NCBI RefSeq assembly: GCF_018603515.1
Contig: NZ_JACATN010000005.1
Span: forward strand, 248,001-312,000
Reading direction: 5' to 3'
DNA: 64,000 nucleotides
Origin: Zobellia barbeyronii
GTDB taxonomy: Bacteria; Bacteroidota; Bacteroidia; Flavobacteriales; Flavobacteriaceae
Position 1 is the stretch's first letter. Every line of letters begins with the position of its first letter. The notes beneath the pieces were generated by a model that had not been told where the DNA came from, did not search any database, and saw nothing but the letters and a program-made list of their open reading frames with translations. Shown in pieces: positions 1 to 9,184 of the stretch. A program made the translations under genes and the position numbers.

Positions 1-10
1 AGTTTAGATA

Positions 11-46
11 AACCGTGCCAACTTTAAATAGTTAGTGCGGTTTTTT
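11..46 (+). terminator. Probable terminator of a gene left of the window
   Basis: A stem of AACCG against CGGTT is extended inward by wobble pairs to about twelve positions around a TTTAAATA loop, then followed by a T run on the + strand. It would end a + strand gene entering from the left, convergent with the patatin gene. Seen by eye only; folding energy not computed. Confidence 0.55.
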
Positions 47-49
47 ATT

Positions 50-970
50 TTATAGTACTTCGCCCTTTTCCGGTTCTATCTGGTTGAGTTCGGCATTTTT
101 ATATTTGGCAAAGTTATAACCACTCTCCCACCAGACCGTCATTTTTTCCTTATCAAAAATCAAGGAATTGGTAGTGAGGACCGTTGGTGTGTAATAAAAG
201 TTAATAATAGCATCATTGTGTTTCGCTACATACTTACCAATTCTAATGTTTTGATGCTCTATACGATCTAACATATACTCAAACATAGTAGTGAGTAATG
301 AGAAGGCATTTCGCGAAGGCAACCGGTTTAAATGGCTTACTTCGGTCTGTAAAACAATAACGTCTACTTCTGTAGCTCCTCGTTTTATAGCTTCCTCTAT
401 AGGTACCATGTTTCCTAACCCGCCATCTGCATATTCACAGCCGTTTTTGCGGACTAAACTCATAAAAGGTGTATAGTTGCATGAAATCCATATCCACTCA
501 CAAAACTCGTCATAAGTGCAATCGTTAATGCTTTTGTATTCTACCTGATTTAAGGATAGGTTTGAAACCGTTGCAATAATCTCTTTTGGTCCCTTTTTTA
601 AATTTTCAAACTCTTCTACCGTTAACGTATTTCTTATCAATTTTAGAAGATTTCTGCTTTCACCAAAGGTCTTTCTTCCTTTGTAAAAATTCTTCAACAC
701 GTTCCAGTGGTCTATACCAATGGTATGAACGCCATGTTTCTTTTGTATGGTAAAAGGGCAATTACTGAAAATACTATGCTGATTCACATTCGTATAAACC
801 TCTTTTATTTTTTCAATTTTAGCAAGAGCTAAGTGAGAAATAAGCAAACTACCTGTAGAGGTGCCAAGAAAAAAATCGTATTCATGATGGAGTTCTTCCA
901 TTAGGTATTGCGCAACGCCGCCTGCAAAAGCGCCTTTACTACCTCCACCTGATATGACTAATGCCCTCAT
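50..970 (-). CDS. Patatin-like phospholipase family protein
   Basis: Predicted serine lipase/acyl hydrolase of the patatin fold, 306 residues. The N-terminus has the glycine-rich oxyanion loop GGGSKGAFAGG (residues 8-18), the nucleophile elbow GTSTG with Ser38, and the catalytic Asp182 in ADGG; together these form the Ser-Asp dyad of the family. There is no signal peptide, so the enzyme is probably cytosolic, acting on membrane or lipid substrates that the sequence does not identify. It starts with ATG and sits two bases downstream of the M1 aminopeptidase gene on the same strand, so the two are almost certainly cotranscribed. Family call is secure; substrate unknown. Confidence 0.9.
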   Translation of the reverse strand: MRALVISGGGSKGAFAGGVAQYLMEELHHEYDFFLGTSTGSLLISHLALAKIEKIKEVYTNVNQHSIFSNCPFTIQKKHGVHTIGIDHWNVLKNFYKGRKTFGESRNLLKLIRNTLTVEEFENLKKGPKEIIATVSNLSLNQVEYKSINDCTYDEFCEWIWISCNYTPFMSLVRKNGCEYADGGLGNMVPIEEAIKRGATEVDVIVLQTEVSHLNRLPSRNAFSLLTTMFEYMLDRIEHQNIRIGKYVAKHNDAIINFYYTPTVLTTNSLIFDKEKMTVWWESGYNFAKYKNAELNQIEPEKGEVL

Positions 971-972
971 TA

Positions 973-3033
973 TTAATTAAGTTTTGTATTCATATAACGT
1001 GATTCGTCTTCGTTTAGTTTCTCAACCAGTTTCTGGATACGAATTTTATAATCTTCATCTTCTAAAAGTTCATCTATTAAACTTCTGGCGAATTTCTTAA
1101 ACTGCCATGAATGGTGATTTGTAGCGTAGATAAGATTAAGGAGTCCACCATCTGTAAAACCTATTTCGCGCAAGTATTGAAATGCGGACATACGAACCTC
1201 CCATCCATATTCCGGAGAAGTGTACCCACTTAATTCCGCAAAATACTTTGTAGTATTTTCAGCTTCATAGTCATTAGTGGCAACCGCTAGCAACAACCAC
1301 AATAACCGCACATTTTTGTTTGGTAAACCAATAACACCTTTAGTGGCATCTAAATACACCTTTTGACTTTCAGGAAAAGTTGACCATAGTTTATACAAAG
1401 CTAGTTCTTGAGTCACATAACTTTTATCTGTCAACAATTTCGCCACTACTTCCTTTTTATCAATTGGAATTTCATTAATAAGCTGAAGCCCTTTTTGACG
1501 GACTTCTAAATAAGGACTTTCGATGAGTGTCATTTGCAATCCACTTGCCACTATCCCTTTCTCAAGTTTATCTATTAATGCATCTTTATATTGTACGGGA
1601 TGTTTTTCATGTAACCAAACACTAAGGTCTTTTTCAGAATGATTAGAAACAAAAAAGGTCTCGATAGATTCGTTTTCCGCCATTAGATAAGTTTTTACTT
1701 CTTCATATGGAAACTCGGTAGACAGCAACCACTTTATTTTAAAATCATCTAAATTTAAAGTTGACGCTAGTTCAATCTCTTTAATGAAATCATCAATCGT
1801 TACATTCTTAAACTGATGTTTTTTCAAATAAGCTGAAACTCCTTTTTTAAATGCCTCATCCCCCACTTTATCTTTTAGCATAACCAAGGCCCATGCCCCT
1901 TTTTCATAAAAAGTAGCACTACTAGCTTTGGGGTCTACCAAAGCTTGCCCTTTGCCTTCCTCAGATATTTCCTGAAGATCTTTTGCGGTTTCAAACAACT
2001 TCCAGTAGAAATGGTCGTCCCCAAAAATTTCTTTTTCTGCTAAATAAGCATAATAAGTTGCGAATCCTTCATGCAGCCAATGGTGGTTTCCATCTTTTTC
2101 AGTAACCAAATTACCAAACCACTGGTGCGCCAATTCATGGGCATTCACATTTACAAAGTTCTTATCCATGAAAGCAGTGGAGTCTATAACATATCCATCA
2201 GAAAAAATAGTAGTTCCCGTATTCTCCATTCCTGCGTATAAAAAGTCGCGAACGGGAATCTGTTTATAATTCTGCCATGGGTAAGAAATTCCAATTTCAT
2301 CTTCTAGAAAATCAAAAATTTGTTGTGTATAACGGTACGTTGGCTCTACCCTTGCACTATCTTGAGGATAATAATAATTTTCAATGGGCACGCCACTAGA
2401 AGAAACTAATTCCTGTTTACTGTAATCACCAATAGTAAAAGCCAACAGATAACTGCTCATGGGCTTCTTCATATTAAATAGCCAAACTGGGTTATCATCT
2501 ATCTGAGGAGGAGTCACAGCCAACTTACCATTTGCTATTACATCAAATTTTCTGCCGGCCTGAATAAATAAATCAAACTCAACTTTTTCGTTCATATCAT
2601 CAAAGCTAGGTAACCAATGACTGGTATACTTGCCTTGACCTTGCGTCCAAATCTGTTCGTTTCCTTCTATATTATCACCCCAACCTAAGAAATAAACGGT
2701 TTGCTTTGGTTTGGCCAAATACTCAATAGTGAGTTTATGTGATTTGTCTTTTTTAAACTTTTTATAAATTGAAATGGTTTTATCCGTTTTAGTAAAGTCC
2801 ACTTTCTTACCGTCCATTTCAACTTTTGTAAATGCCATATCTTTAGCATCAAGGAAAACGGAATCAACATTTTGAAGTACGTTAAACCGATAAATTACAC
2901 CACCTTTTATCTCCTTATTTAAAGGAATAGGTTCAATAAATACATCGGCTTGAATAAAGTCGACTTTATCTTGATGTTGACCAAAAAAAGAACATATCGA
3001 AAAGAAAAAAAGGAGTGCAAAAAGGTTTCTCAT
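973..3033 (-). CDS. M1 family metallopeptidase (aminopeptidase N-like), secreted
   Basis: Zinc aminopeptidase, 686 residues, with a cleavable signal peptide in the first ~18 residues (a hydrophobic phenylalanine-rich run ending near FGQ). The zinc site is HELAH at residues 299-303 and, 18 residues on, Glu322 in LHEGF, the HExxH-x18-E gluzincin pattern. The exopeptidase motif is present as GMENTG shortly before. An N-terminal beta domain precedes the catalytic domain and a helical HEAT-like C-terminus follows. It probably trims peptides in the periplasm or at the cell surface. It is the first gene of a two-gene unit with the patatin-like gene and is divergent from recG. Confidence 0.92.
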   Translation of the reverse strand: MRNLFALLFFFSICSFFGQHQDKVDFIQADVFIEPIPLNKEIKGGVIYRFNVLQNVDSVFLDAKDMAFTKVEMDGKKVDFTKTDKTISIYKKFKKDKSHKLTIEYLAKPKQTVYFLGWGDNIEGNEQIWTQGQGKYTSHWLPSFDDMNEKVEFDLFIQAGRKFDVIANGKLAVTPPQIDDNPVWLFNMKKPMSSYLLAFTIGDYSKQELVSSSGVPIENYYYPQDSARVEPTYRYTQQIFDFLEDEIGISYPWQNYKQIPVRDFLYAGMENTGTTIFSDGYVIDSTAFMDKNFVNVNAHELAHQWFGNLVTEKDGNHHWLHEGFATYYAYLAEKEIFGDDHFYWKLFETAKDLQEISEEGKGQALVDPKASSATFYEKGAWALVMLKDKVGDEAFKKGVSAYLKKHQFKNVTIDDFIKEIELASTLNLDDFKIKWLLSTEFPYEEVKTYLMAENESIETFFVSNHSEKDLSVWLHEKHPVQYKDALIDKLEKGIVASGLQMTLIESPYLEVRQKGLQLINEIPIDKKEVVAKLLTDKSYVTQELALYKLWSTFPESQKVYLDATKGVIGLPNKNVRLLWLLLAVATNDYEAENTTKYFAELSGYTSPEYGWEVRMSAFQYLREIGFTDGGLLNLIYATNHHSWQFKKFARSLIDELLEDEDYKIRIQKLVEKLNEDESRYMNTKLN

Positions 3034-3075
3034 GAAGTCTTAGGAACAAATAGTAGACCAAATTTAACGTTTTAG

Positions 3076-3107
3076 TTTGTGGCAATTGTACCTATCACCT
3101 AATTTAG
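3076..3107 (+). promoter_or_regulatory. Bacteroidota-type promoter of recG
   Basis: TTTG at 3076-3079, exactly 20 bases, then TAATTTAG at 3100-3107, one mismatch from the Bacteroidota consensus TAnnTTTG. The predicted transcript start falls on or next to the recG ATG at 3112, so the message would be leaderless or nearly so. Assignment by consensus only. On the opposite strand TAAATTTG (3059-3066) is a perfect -7 match for the M1 gene but lacks a good -33 partner. Confidence 0.5.
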
Positions 3108-3111
3108 TCCC

Positions 3112-5217
3112 ATGAACGCTAATTCACTTCAGACTCCTATCGTATACTTAAAAGGTGTAGGACCCAACAGGGCCGAAACTTTACAGTCTGAACTAGGCAT
3201 ACATACATTTCAGGATTTACTAAACCTTTTCCCTAATAGATACATAGATAAAACCCAATATTATAAGATAGGGCAACTACAACGTAATTCTGCCGATGTG
3301 CAGATTGTAGGCAAAATAGTGCACCTTAAATCCGTGGAGCAAAAGAAAGGGAAGCGCCTTGTAGCTAGTTTTGTTGATGAAACAGGTGAAATGGAGCTGG
3401 TTTGGTTTAGAGGTCAAAAATGGATTCGCGAGAACATAAAGATTAATACGCCTTATGTAATTTTTAGTAAGTGTAATTGGTTCAATGGTAAGTTTTCAAT
3501 GCCTCACCCAGAAATGGAACTCCAAAAAGACCACGAACAAGGCCTTAAAGTAGCCATGCAACCCGTTTACCCCTCCACGGAAAAACTCAGCAACAAAGGT
3601 ATTTCTAATAGGGTGATAAGTAAATTGGTTCAGCAAATATTTATTGAAACTAAAGGCCGGTTCACAGAAACCCTTTCTGAAAAATTATTATTTGAATTAA
3701 AGTTACTGCCCAAAAGCGAGTCACTTTTCAACATACATTTCCCCAAAAATCAAGAGCTCTTAGCTAAAGCCCAATTCAGACTAAAATTTGAAGAACTCTT
3801 TTATATTCAAATGCAGCTGATTGCGAAGAACATGCTTCACAAGAAGAAAATTAAAGGATTTAATTTTGACCAAGTTGGCATACTCTTTAATGACTTCTAT
3901 AAAAATCATTTGCCTTTCGAACTTACAGGCGCCCAAAAAAGGGTTATCAAAGAGATAAGGGGCGATTTGGGCAGTAATGCCCAAATGAACCGATTGCTTC
4001 AAGGCGATGTGGGTTCCGGAAAAACTATTGTTGCGGTTATGGCAATGCTGCTAGCTATTGATAATGGCTTCCAAGCTTGCTTAATGGCTCCTACAGAAAT
4101 TTTAGCTAATCAACATTACACTGGAATTTCAGAACTTCTAGAAGGCACAGGTATTACCTGTTCTCTTTTAACCGGTTCTGTAAAAAAATCTGCTCGTCGC
4201 CCTATTCATGAACAACTGGAAAGCGGAGAACTTCAAATTCTAATAGGTACCCACGCACTTTTAGAAGATAAGGTGAAATTTAAAAATTTAGGCTTGGCCA
4301 TAGTGGATGAGCAACACCGTTTTGGCGTAGCCCAGCGCTCTAAACTCTGGCACAAAAACGATATTCCTCCTCATATTTTGGTAATGACGGCAACGCCCAT
4401 TCCGCGAACATTGGCAATGAGTTTATATGGCGATTTGGATGTTTCTACCATTGATGAGCTTCCTCCCGGAAGAAAACCAATTAAAACAGTACATAGGTTT
4501 GATAGCAACCGTTTAAAAGTATTTCAATTTATACGAGACGAAATAAAGAAAGGGCGACAGATTTACATTGTTTATCCTCTTATACAGGAATCAGAAGCAT
4601 TAGATTATAAAGATTTAATGGACGGTTATGAAAGCATCTCTCGTGACTTTCCCTTACCGGACTTTCAGATATCCATTGTACATGGCCAGATGAAACCAGC
4701 AGACAAAGAATATGAAATGTCCCGGTTTGTAAAAGGAGAAACCCAAATAATGGTAGCCACAACGGTAATTGAAGTGGGCGTAAATGTCCCCAATGCATCT
4801 GTAATGATTATAGAAAGTGCGGAGCGTTTCGGCCTATCTCAACTGCATCAGCTTCGTGGGCGTGTAGGCCGTGGTGCCGACCAGAGTTTTTGTATATTAA
4901 TGACAGGCAACAAACTCTCCACCGAAGCAAAAACCAGACTGCAAACCATGGTGCACACCAACGATGGTTTTGAAATTGCAGAAGTCGATTTAAAACTACG
5001 AGGCCCAGGTGATATTATGGGAACACAGCAAAGCGGTGTGCTTAACCTAAAGATCGCTGATATCGTGAAAGACAACGATATTCTAAAGACTGCGCGTTAC
5101 CATGCCATGCAACTTTTAAAAGACGACCCTTCTCTTGAAAAACCAGAAAACTTGGTCATAAGACATGCTTATTCTCAACTTGTGAAGTATAAGAATATTT
5201 GGAATTACATAAGTTGA
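3112..5217 (+). CDS. recG: ATP-dependent DNA helicase RecG
   Basis: Superfamily 2 helicase that remodels stalled replication forks and branch-migrates Holliday junctions. At 701 residues it has normal length. The N-terminal wedge/OB domain (about 1-200) begins with a helix-hairpin-like LKGVGPNRAETL segment. Motif I is GDVGSGKT from residue 298, motif II is DEQH near residue 399, motif III is TATPIPRT, and the C-terminal helicase half holds VVGVGxN-like TVIEVGVNVPNA and QLRGRVGRG. The RecG-specific TRG region (RGPGDIMGTQQSG) follows. It starts at the ATG directly after its promoter and stands alone, divergent from the M1 gene and upstream of the leucine operon. Confidence 0.97.
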   Translation: MNANSLQTPIVYLKGVGPNRAETLQSELGIHTFQDLLNLFPNRYIDKTQYYKIGQLQRNSADVQIVGKIVHLKSVEQKKGKRLVASFVDETGEMELVWFRGQKWIRENIKINTPYVIFSKCNWFNGKFSMPHPEMELQKDHEQGLKVAMQPVYPSTEKLSNKGISNRVISKLVQQIFIETKGRFTETLSEKLLFELKLLPKSESLFNIHFPKNQELLAKAQFRLKFEELFYIQMQLIAKNMLHKKKIKGFNFDQVGILFNDFYKNHLPFELTGAQKRVIKEIRGDLGSNAQMNRLLQGDVGSGKTIVAVMAMLLAIDNGFQACLMAPTEILANQHYTGISELLEGTGITCSLLTGSVKKSARRPIHEQLESGELQILIGTHALLEDKVKFKNLGLAIVDEQHRFGVAQRSKLWHKNDIPPHILVMTATPIPRTLAMSLYGDLDVSTIDELPPGRKPIKTVHRFDSNRLKVFQFIRDEIKKGRQIYIVYPLIQESEALDYKDLMDGYESISRDFPLPDFQISIVHGQMKPADKEYEMSRFVKGETQIMVATTVIEVGVNVPNASVMIIESAERFGLSQLHQLRGRVGRGADQSFCILMTGNKLSTEAKTRLQTMVHTNDGFEIAEVDLKLRGPGDIMGTQQSGVLNLKIADIVKDNDILKTARYHAMQLLKDDPSLEKPENLVIRHAYSQLVKYKNIWNYIS

Positions 5218-5242
5218 ACGTCGTAATTTTCAACTGCAATAG

Positions 5243-5274
5243 TTTCTTAATAACGCCCACTTTCATTAGATTTG
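5243..5274 (+). promoter_or_regulatory. Promoter of the leuC-leuD-leuA/cimA-leuB operon
   Basis: TTTC at 5243-5246 and, 20 bases later, TAGATTTG at 5267-5274, a perfect TAnnTTTG element. The -7 element overlaps a short inverted repeat (GCCCAC 5255-5260 with GTGGGC 5274-5279) that could be an operator or a weak recG terminator. Predicted transcript start is about 16 bases before the leuC ATG, leaving no room for a leader peptide. Confidence 0.6.
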
Positions 5275-5295
5275 TGGGCTTAGAATTTAAATAAA

Positions 5296-6711
5296 ATGAA
5301 TACAAAAAAAACATTATTCGATAAAGTTTGGGATTCGCATGTGGTACAACACATAGAGAACGGACCAGACGTATTGTTTATAGACCGCCATTTAGTGCAC
5401 GAAGTAACGAGTCCCGTTGCTTTTTTAGGTTTAAAAAGCAGAGGCATTAAAGTGCTGCACCCTGAAAAAACCTTTGCTACGGCAGATCATAACACCCCTA
5501 CTATCAACCAACATTTACCTGTTGCTGATCCTCTTTCCGCAAATCAGTTGCGTATGTTAGAGGAGAACTCCAATGAATTTGGTATATCATATTGGGGTCT
5601 TGGACACGAAAAGAATGGTATTGTTCATGTTGTAGGTCCTGAATATGGTATTACCCAACCTGGCGCTACTATTGTTTGTGGTGACTCACACACTTCTACT
5701 CACGGTGCTTTCGGAGCTATTGCTTTCGGTATTGGTACTTCAGAAGTAGAAATGGTTTTGGCTACACAATGTATTATGCAGACCAAGCCAAAGAGTATGC
5801 GAATTAATGTTGAAGGTAGTTTAGGTAGAGGAGTTACACCTAAGGACGTTGCCTTATATATCATTTCTCAATTAACCACTTCTGGTGCTACAGGCTATTT
5901 TGTTGAGTATGCTGGTCAGGTTTTTCGAGACATGACAATGGAAGGTCGTATGACCGTTTGTAACCTTAGTATTGAAATGGGTGCTCGTGGAGGTATGATT
6001 GCTCCGGACGAGAAGACATTTGAATATGTAAAAGGAAGAGAGTTTACACCAGCTGGCGCAGCATGGGATAAGGCTATGGCGTACTGGGAAACACTACCTA
6101 CAGAAGAAGGTGCAGAATTTGATAAAGAAATTACTTTTAACGCAGCCGATATAGAACCGATGATTACTTACGGTACTAACCCAGGTATGGGCATCGGAAT
6201 TTCTAATGGTATTCCGCAAGCGGATGCTGTAGAAGGCGGTGTTGCTACATATAAAAAATCGTTGCAGTACATGAACTTCAGTGAAGGCGATAGTATGATG
6301 GGTAAGCCTATCGATTTTGTTTTCTTGGGAAGCTGTACAAACGGAAGAATTGAAGATTTTAGATTGTTTACATCCTTGGTAAAAGGACGTTCAAAAGCAC
6401 CTAATGTTACGGCATGGTTGGTTCCTGGTTCTCACCAAGTTGAGAAAGCTATTAAGGACGAAGGTCTATTAGCTATTTTGAACGAAGCTGGCTTTGAACT
6501 TCGTGAGCCTGGTTGTTCTGCTTGTTTAGCAATGAACGATGATAAAGTGCCTGCCGGGAAATATGCGGTAAGTACTTCTAACAGAAACTTTGAAGGTAGA
6601 CAAGGACCTGGTTCAAGAACTCTTTTAGCTAGTCCGCTAGTTGCAGCTGCAGCTGCCGTTACCGGAAAAGTTACGGATCCAAGGGAGTTAATGGAACTTG
6701 AAACTGCCTAA
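5296..6711 (+). CDS. leuC: 3-isopropylmalate dehydratase large subunit
   Basis: Aconitase-family large subunit that isomerises 2-isopropylmalate to 3-isopropylmalate with LeuD; in organisms using the citramalate route the same enzyme also handles citramalate. 471 residues, normal length. The three [4Fe-4S] cysteines are Cys347 in GSCTNGR and Cys407/Cys410 in PGCSAC, the same numbers as in E. coli LeuC. Other family signatures are [14 protein letters not shown] and the C-terminal [10 protein letters not shown]. First gene of the leu operon; leuD follows after 39 bases. Confidence 0.97.
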   Translation: MNTKKTLFDKVWDSHVVQHIENGPDVLFIDRHLVHEVTSPVAFLGLKSRGIKVLHPEKTFATADHNTPTINQHLPVADPLSANQLRMLEENSNEFGISYWGLGHEKNGIVHVVGPEYGITQPGATIVCGDSHTSTHGAFGAIAFGIGTSEVEMVLATQCIMQTKPKSMRINVEGSLGRGVTPKDVALYIISQLTTSGATGYFVEYAGQVFRDMTMEGRMTVCNLSIEMGARGGMIAPDEKTFEYVKGREFTPAGAAWDKAMAYWETLPTEEGAEFDKEITFNAADIEPMITYGTNPGMGIGISNGIPQADAVEGGVATYKKSLQYMNFSEGDSMMGKPIDFVFLGSCTNGRIEDFRLFTSLVKGRSKAPNVTAWLVPGSHQVEKAIKDEGLLAILNEAGFELREPGCSACLAMNDDKVPAGKYAVSTSNRNFEGRQGPGSRTLLASPLVAAAAAVTGKVTDPRELMELETA

Positions 6712-6750
6712 CCTTATTTACATCTAAATTCAGCATTACAATTTGAAATT

Positions 6751-7347
6751 ATGGCATACGATAAATTCAATACATTAAAATCATCGGCAGTACCTCTTCC
6801 TATAGAGAATGTGGACACCGATCAAATTATACCTGCAAGATTTTTAAAGGCCACTGAGCGTAAAGGTTTTGGCGATAATCTTTTTAGAGATTGGCGTTAT
6901 AACAGTGATGGTACGGAAAAGAAAGACTTTGTTCTGAACAACCCTACCTACAACGGTAAAATTTTAGTTGGAGGAAAGAACTTTGGTTCTGGCTCTTCTC
7001 GTGAGCATGCTGCATGGGCTGTTTATGATTACGGATTCCGTGTTGTGGTATCTAGCTTCTTTGCTGATATTTTTAGAAACAACTGTTTGAACATTGGTGT
7101 TTTACCTGTTCAGGTAAGTGCCGAGTTTCTAGATAAAATCTTAAAAGCTATTGAAGCCGATCCAAAAGCTACTTTTGAAGTAAGCTTACCGGAGCAAACC
7201 ATTACTATTGATGGAAGTGGAGAATCTGAGCCTTTTGACATTAACGTTTATAAAAAAGCGAACATGTTAAATGGGTTTGATGACATAGACTACCTATTGA
7301 ATATTTCAGAGGAAATTAAAGAATTCGCTTCCGACAGACCTTTATAA
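6751..7347 (+). CDS. leuD: 3-isopropylmalate dehydratase small subunit
   Basis: Swivel-domain partner of LeuC, 198 residues. Visible signatures are the N-terminal VDTDQIIPARFLKA, the substrate-binding GSGSSREHAAWA, and FADIFRNNCLNIGVLP. Length matches the family (about 200). The ATG start is preceded by an AT-rich stretch without a Shine-Dalgarno sequence, as is normal here. Second gene of the leu operon, followed by a 128-base gap containing a hairpin before the synthase gene. Confidence 0.97.
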   Translation: MAYDKFNTLKSSAVPLPIENVDTDQIIPARFLKATERKGFGDNLFRDWRYNSDGTEKKDFVLNNPTYNGKILVGGKNFGSGSSREHAAWAVYDYGFRVVVSSFFADIFRNNCLNIGVLPVQVSAEFLDKILKAIEADPKATFEVSLPEQTITIDGSGESEPFDINVYKKANMLNGFDDIDYLLNISEEIKEFASDRPL

Positions 7348-7375
7348 GTCCAATTACAGGGAGTAAAAAAGAGAT

Positions 7376-7420
7376 AACAATCTGTTGAATACTAACTTCG
7401 GCAGATTGTTTTCCCCTTTC
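7376..7420 (+). terminator. Hairpin between leuD and the synthase gene
   Basis: AACAATCTG (7376-7384) pairs perfectly with CAGATTGTT (7402-7410), 9 bp around a 17-base loop, followed by TTCCCCTTTC. The tract after the stem is only partly T-rich, so this may be a leaky intra-operon terminator, an RNA-processing or stability element, or both. Confidence 0.4.
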
Positions 7421-7475
7421 ATAATACGCTACAAAATCAATCTTAATATACAATTCTAAAGAAACTCTGGATCAA

Positions 7476-8990
7476 ATGAAAAGAAAGCTGGAAATCATGG
7501 ATACCACCCTTCGGGACGGGGAGCAGACCTCAGGAGTATCTTTTTCGGTTTCGGAAAAACTAACGTTGGCCAAACTTCTTGTAGAAGAATTAAAGGTAGA
7601 CCGCATTGAAGTGGCTTCGGCAAGAGTATCTGATGGTGAATTAGAAGCCGTTAAGCAAATTGCAAAATGGGCTTCAGCAGAAAATTGTATCGACAAAGTA
7701 GAGGTACTTACCTTTGTAGATGGTGGTGTTTCTATAGAATGGATGAAAAAAGCAGGTGCTAAAGTCCAGAATTTGCTTACCAAAGGTTCACTGAACCATC
7801 TCACCCATCAACTTAAAAAAACACCCGAAGAACACTTTTCGGATATTGAAAGAACTATAGCACTTGCTTCAAAGAACAACATTGATACCAATGTTTATTT
7901 AGAAGACTGGAGTAATGGTATGCGGAATTCTAAAGAATACGTTTTTCAATACTTAGATTTTCTAACACAACAACCTATAAAGCGTGTTCTGCTTCCTGAT
8001 ACGTTAGGCATACTAACACACACAGAAACTTTCGATTACATTACGGAGATTGTTGCGCGTTACCCAAATACTCATTTTGACTTTCACGGCCATAATGATT
8101 ATGACCTTGGCGTAGCAAATGTTATGGAAGCCGTAAAAGCCGGTTGTCATGGTCTTCACCTTACCGTTAATGGAATGGGTGAACGAGCAGGTAATGCTCC
8201 TATGGCGAGCGTGGTTGCCGTTATTCATGATTTTTTGACCGATGTAAAAATCAATGTAAGTGAATCTTCGCTATATAAAGTAAGTAAGTTGGTCTCTGCT
8301 TTTACTGGAGTTGGCATACCATACAACAAACCAATTGTTGGCGATAACGTATTTACGCAAACTGCAGGAATACATGCTGATGGAGATAGCAAAAACAACC
8401 TTTACTTTAATGATTTATTACCAGAGCGTTTTGGAAGAAAACGTAAATACGCACTAGGTAAAACATCTGGTAAAGCAAACATACAGAAGAATCTTCAAGA
8501 ACTTGGGCTTACCTTAAATGATGATGAGCTTAAAAAAGTTACCCAACGAATTATTGAGTTAGGCGACAAAAAAGAAAGAGTTACCAAAGAAGATTTACCT
8601 TATATTATTTCCGATATTTTAGATAGCGGAAATCATCAACAAAAGGTTTTTATAAAATCATACGTACTCACCCACTCTATGGGATTACGACCGTCAACAA
8701 CGGTTTCTTTAGAAATAAATGGTGAGCTTTTAGAAGCACATGCACAAGGAGATGGACAGTACGATGCCTTTATGAACGCACTTCGTAAACTTTATGTTTC
8801 TAAAAAAATAGAGTTACCCAATTTAATTGATTACGTTGTTAGAATACCCCCAGGAAGTAATTCTGATGCCCTTTGTGAAACCATTATTACATGGCAAAAC
8901 AAAAGCGAGGAGTTTATTACCCGTGGTTTGGATTCCGATCAAACGGTATCTGCGATTAAAGCGACAGAAAAGATGCTCAATATTATTTAA
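7476..8990 (+). CDS. 2-isopropylmalate / (R)-citramalate synthase family protein (LeuA/CimA-like)
   Basis: Condenses acetyl-CoA with a 2-oxo acid. The TIM barrel starts with DTTLRDGEQ (Arg13, Asp14), has the metal motif HGHND and VNGMGERAGN, and is followed by a linker and a C-terminal allosteric domain (about 390-504). By position it should be LeuA, but the protein resembles Leptospira interrogans citramalate synthase far more closely than classical LeuA: shared blocks include EVASARVS, VYLEDWSNGMRNS, FGRKRKYALGK and DQTVSAIKATEKMLN. The residues reported to define the Leptospira pyruvate pocket (Leu81, Leu104, Tyr144) correspond to Leu78, Leu101 and Tyr141 here, all conserved. Substrate could therefore be pyruvate, making 2-oxobutanoate for isoleucine, rather than 2-oxoisovalerate. 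The Leptospira comparison is from memory. Confidence 0.85.
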   Translation: MKRKLEIMDTTLRDGEQTSGVSFSVSEKLTLAKLLVEELKVDRIEVASARVSDGELEAVKQIAKWASAENCIDKVEVLTFVDGGVSIEWMKKAGAKVQNLLTKGSLNHLTHQLKKTPEEHFSDIERTIALASKNNIDTNVYLEDWSNGMRNSKEYVFQYLDFLTQQPIKRVLLPDTLGILTHTETFDYITEIVARYPNTHFDFHGHNDYDLGVANVMEAVKAGCHGLHLTVNGMGERAGNAPMASVVAVIHDFLTDVKINVSESSLYKVSKLVSAFTGVGIPYNKPIVGDNVFTQTAGIHADGDSKNNLYFNDLLPERFGRKRKYALGKTSGKANIQKNLQELGLTLNDDELKKVTQRIIELGDKKERVTKEDLPYIISDILDSGNHQQKVFIKSYVLTHSMGLRPSTTVSLEINGELLEAHAQGDGQYDAFMNALRKLYVSKKIELPNLIDYVVRIPPGSNSDALCETIITWQNKSEEFITRGLDSDQTVSAIKATEKMLNII

Positions 8991-9002
8991 TAACGCTATT
9001 CG

Positions 9003-9116
9003 CACATCGCCAATCGCAGTGATTTACGATATTTGGAAGAAGAAAGTTTTGCTGAACTTAATGACAAAGTTGACAAAATCAGGAGAAGTTTAAATAATTT
9101 GATAAATAAAATTTAA
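9003..9116 (+). pseudogene. Remnant of a four-helix bundle protein gene (C-terminal end)
   Basis: In the frame ending at the TAA of 9114-9116 the sequence reads DLRYLEEESFAELNDKVDKI and then RRSLNNLINKI before the stop. This matches the typical C-terminus of the S23/avd-like four helix bundle family (YL-EEE-ELxEKIxEIRKMLNGLIK). No start codon or first three helices remain, since the frame is closed by the tandem stops just after the upstream synthase gene. It is a decayed fragment in the 174-base gap before leuB. Identification rests on pattern recognition, not a search. Confidence 0.55.
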
Positions 9117-9184
9117 TTAACCTTACACACCAATTAGTATACAAAAAGCGTAAACCGATTGGCGTGCCGCGTAAAGCAAAAAAA

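Noticed and set aside
5218-5295. A leucine leader-peptide attenuator before leuC.
   Set aside because: The promoter lies only about 20 bases from the ATG and no leucine-rich frame or terminator fits in between.
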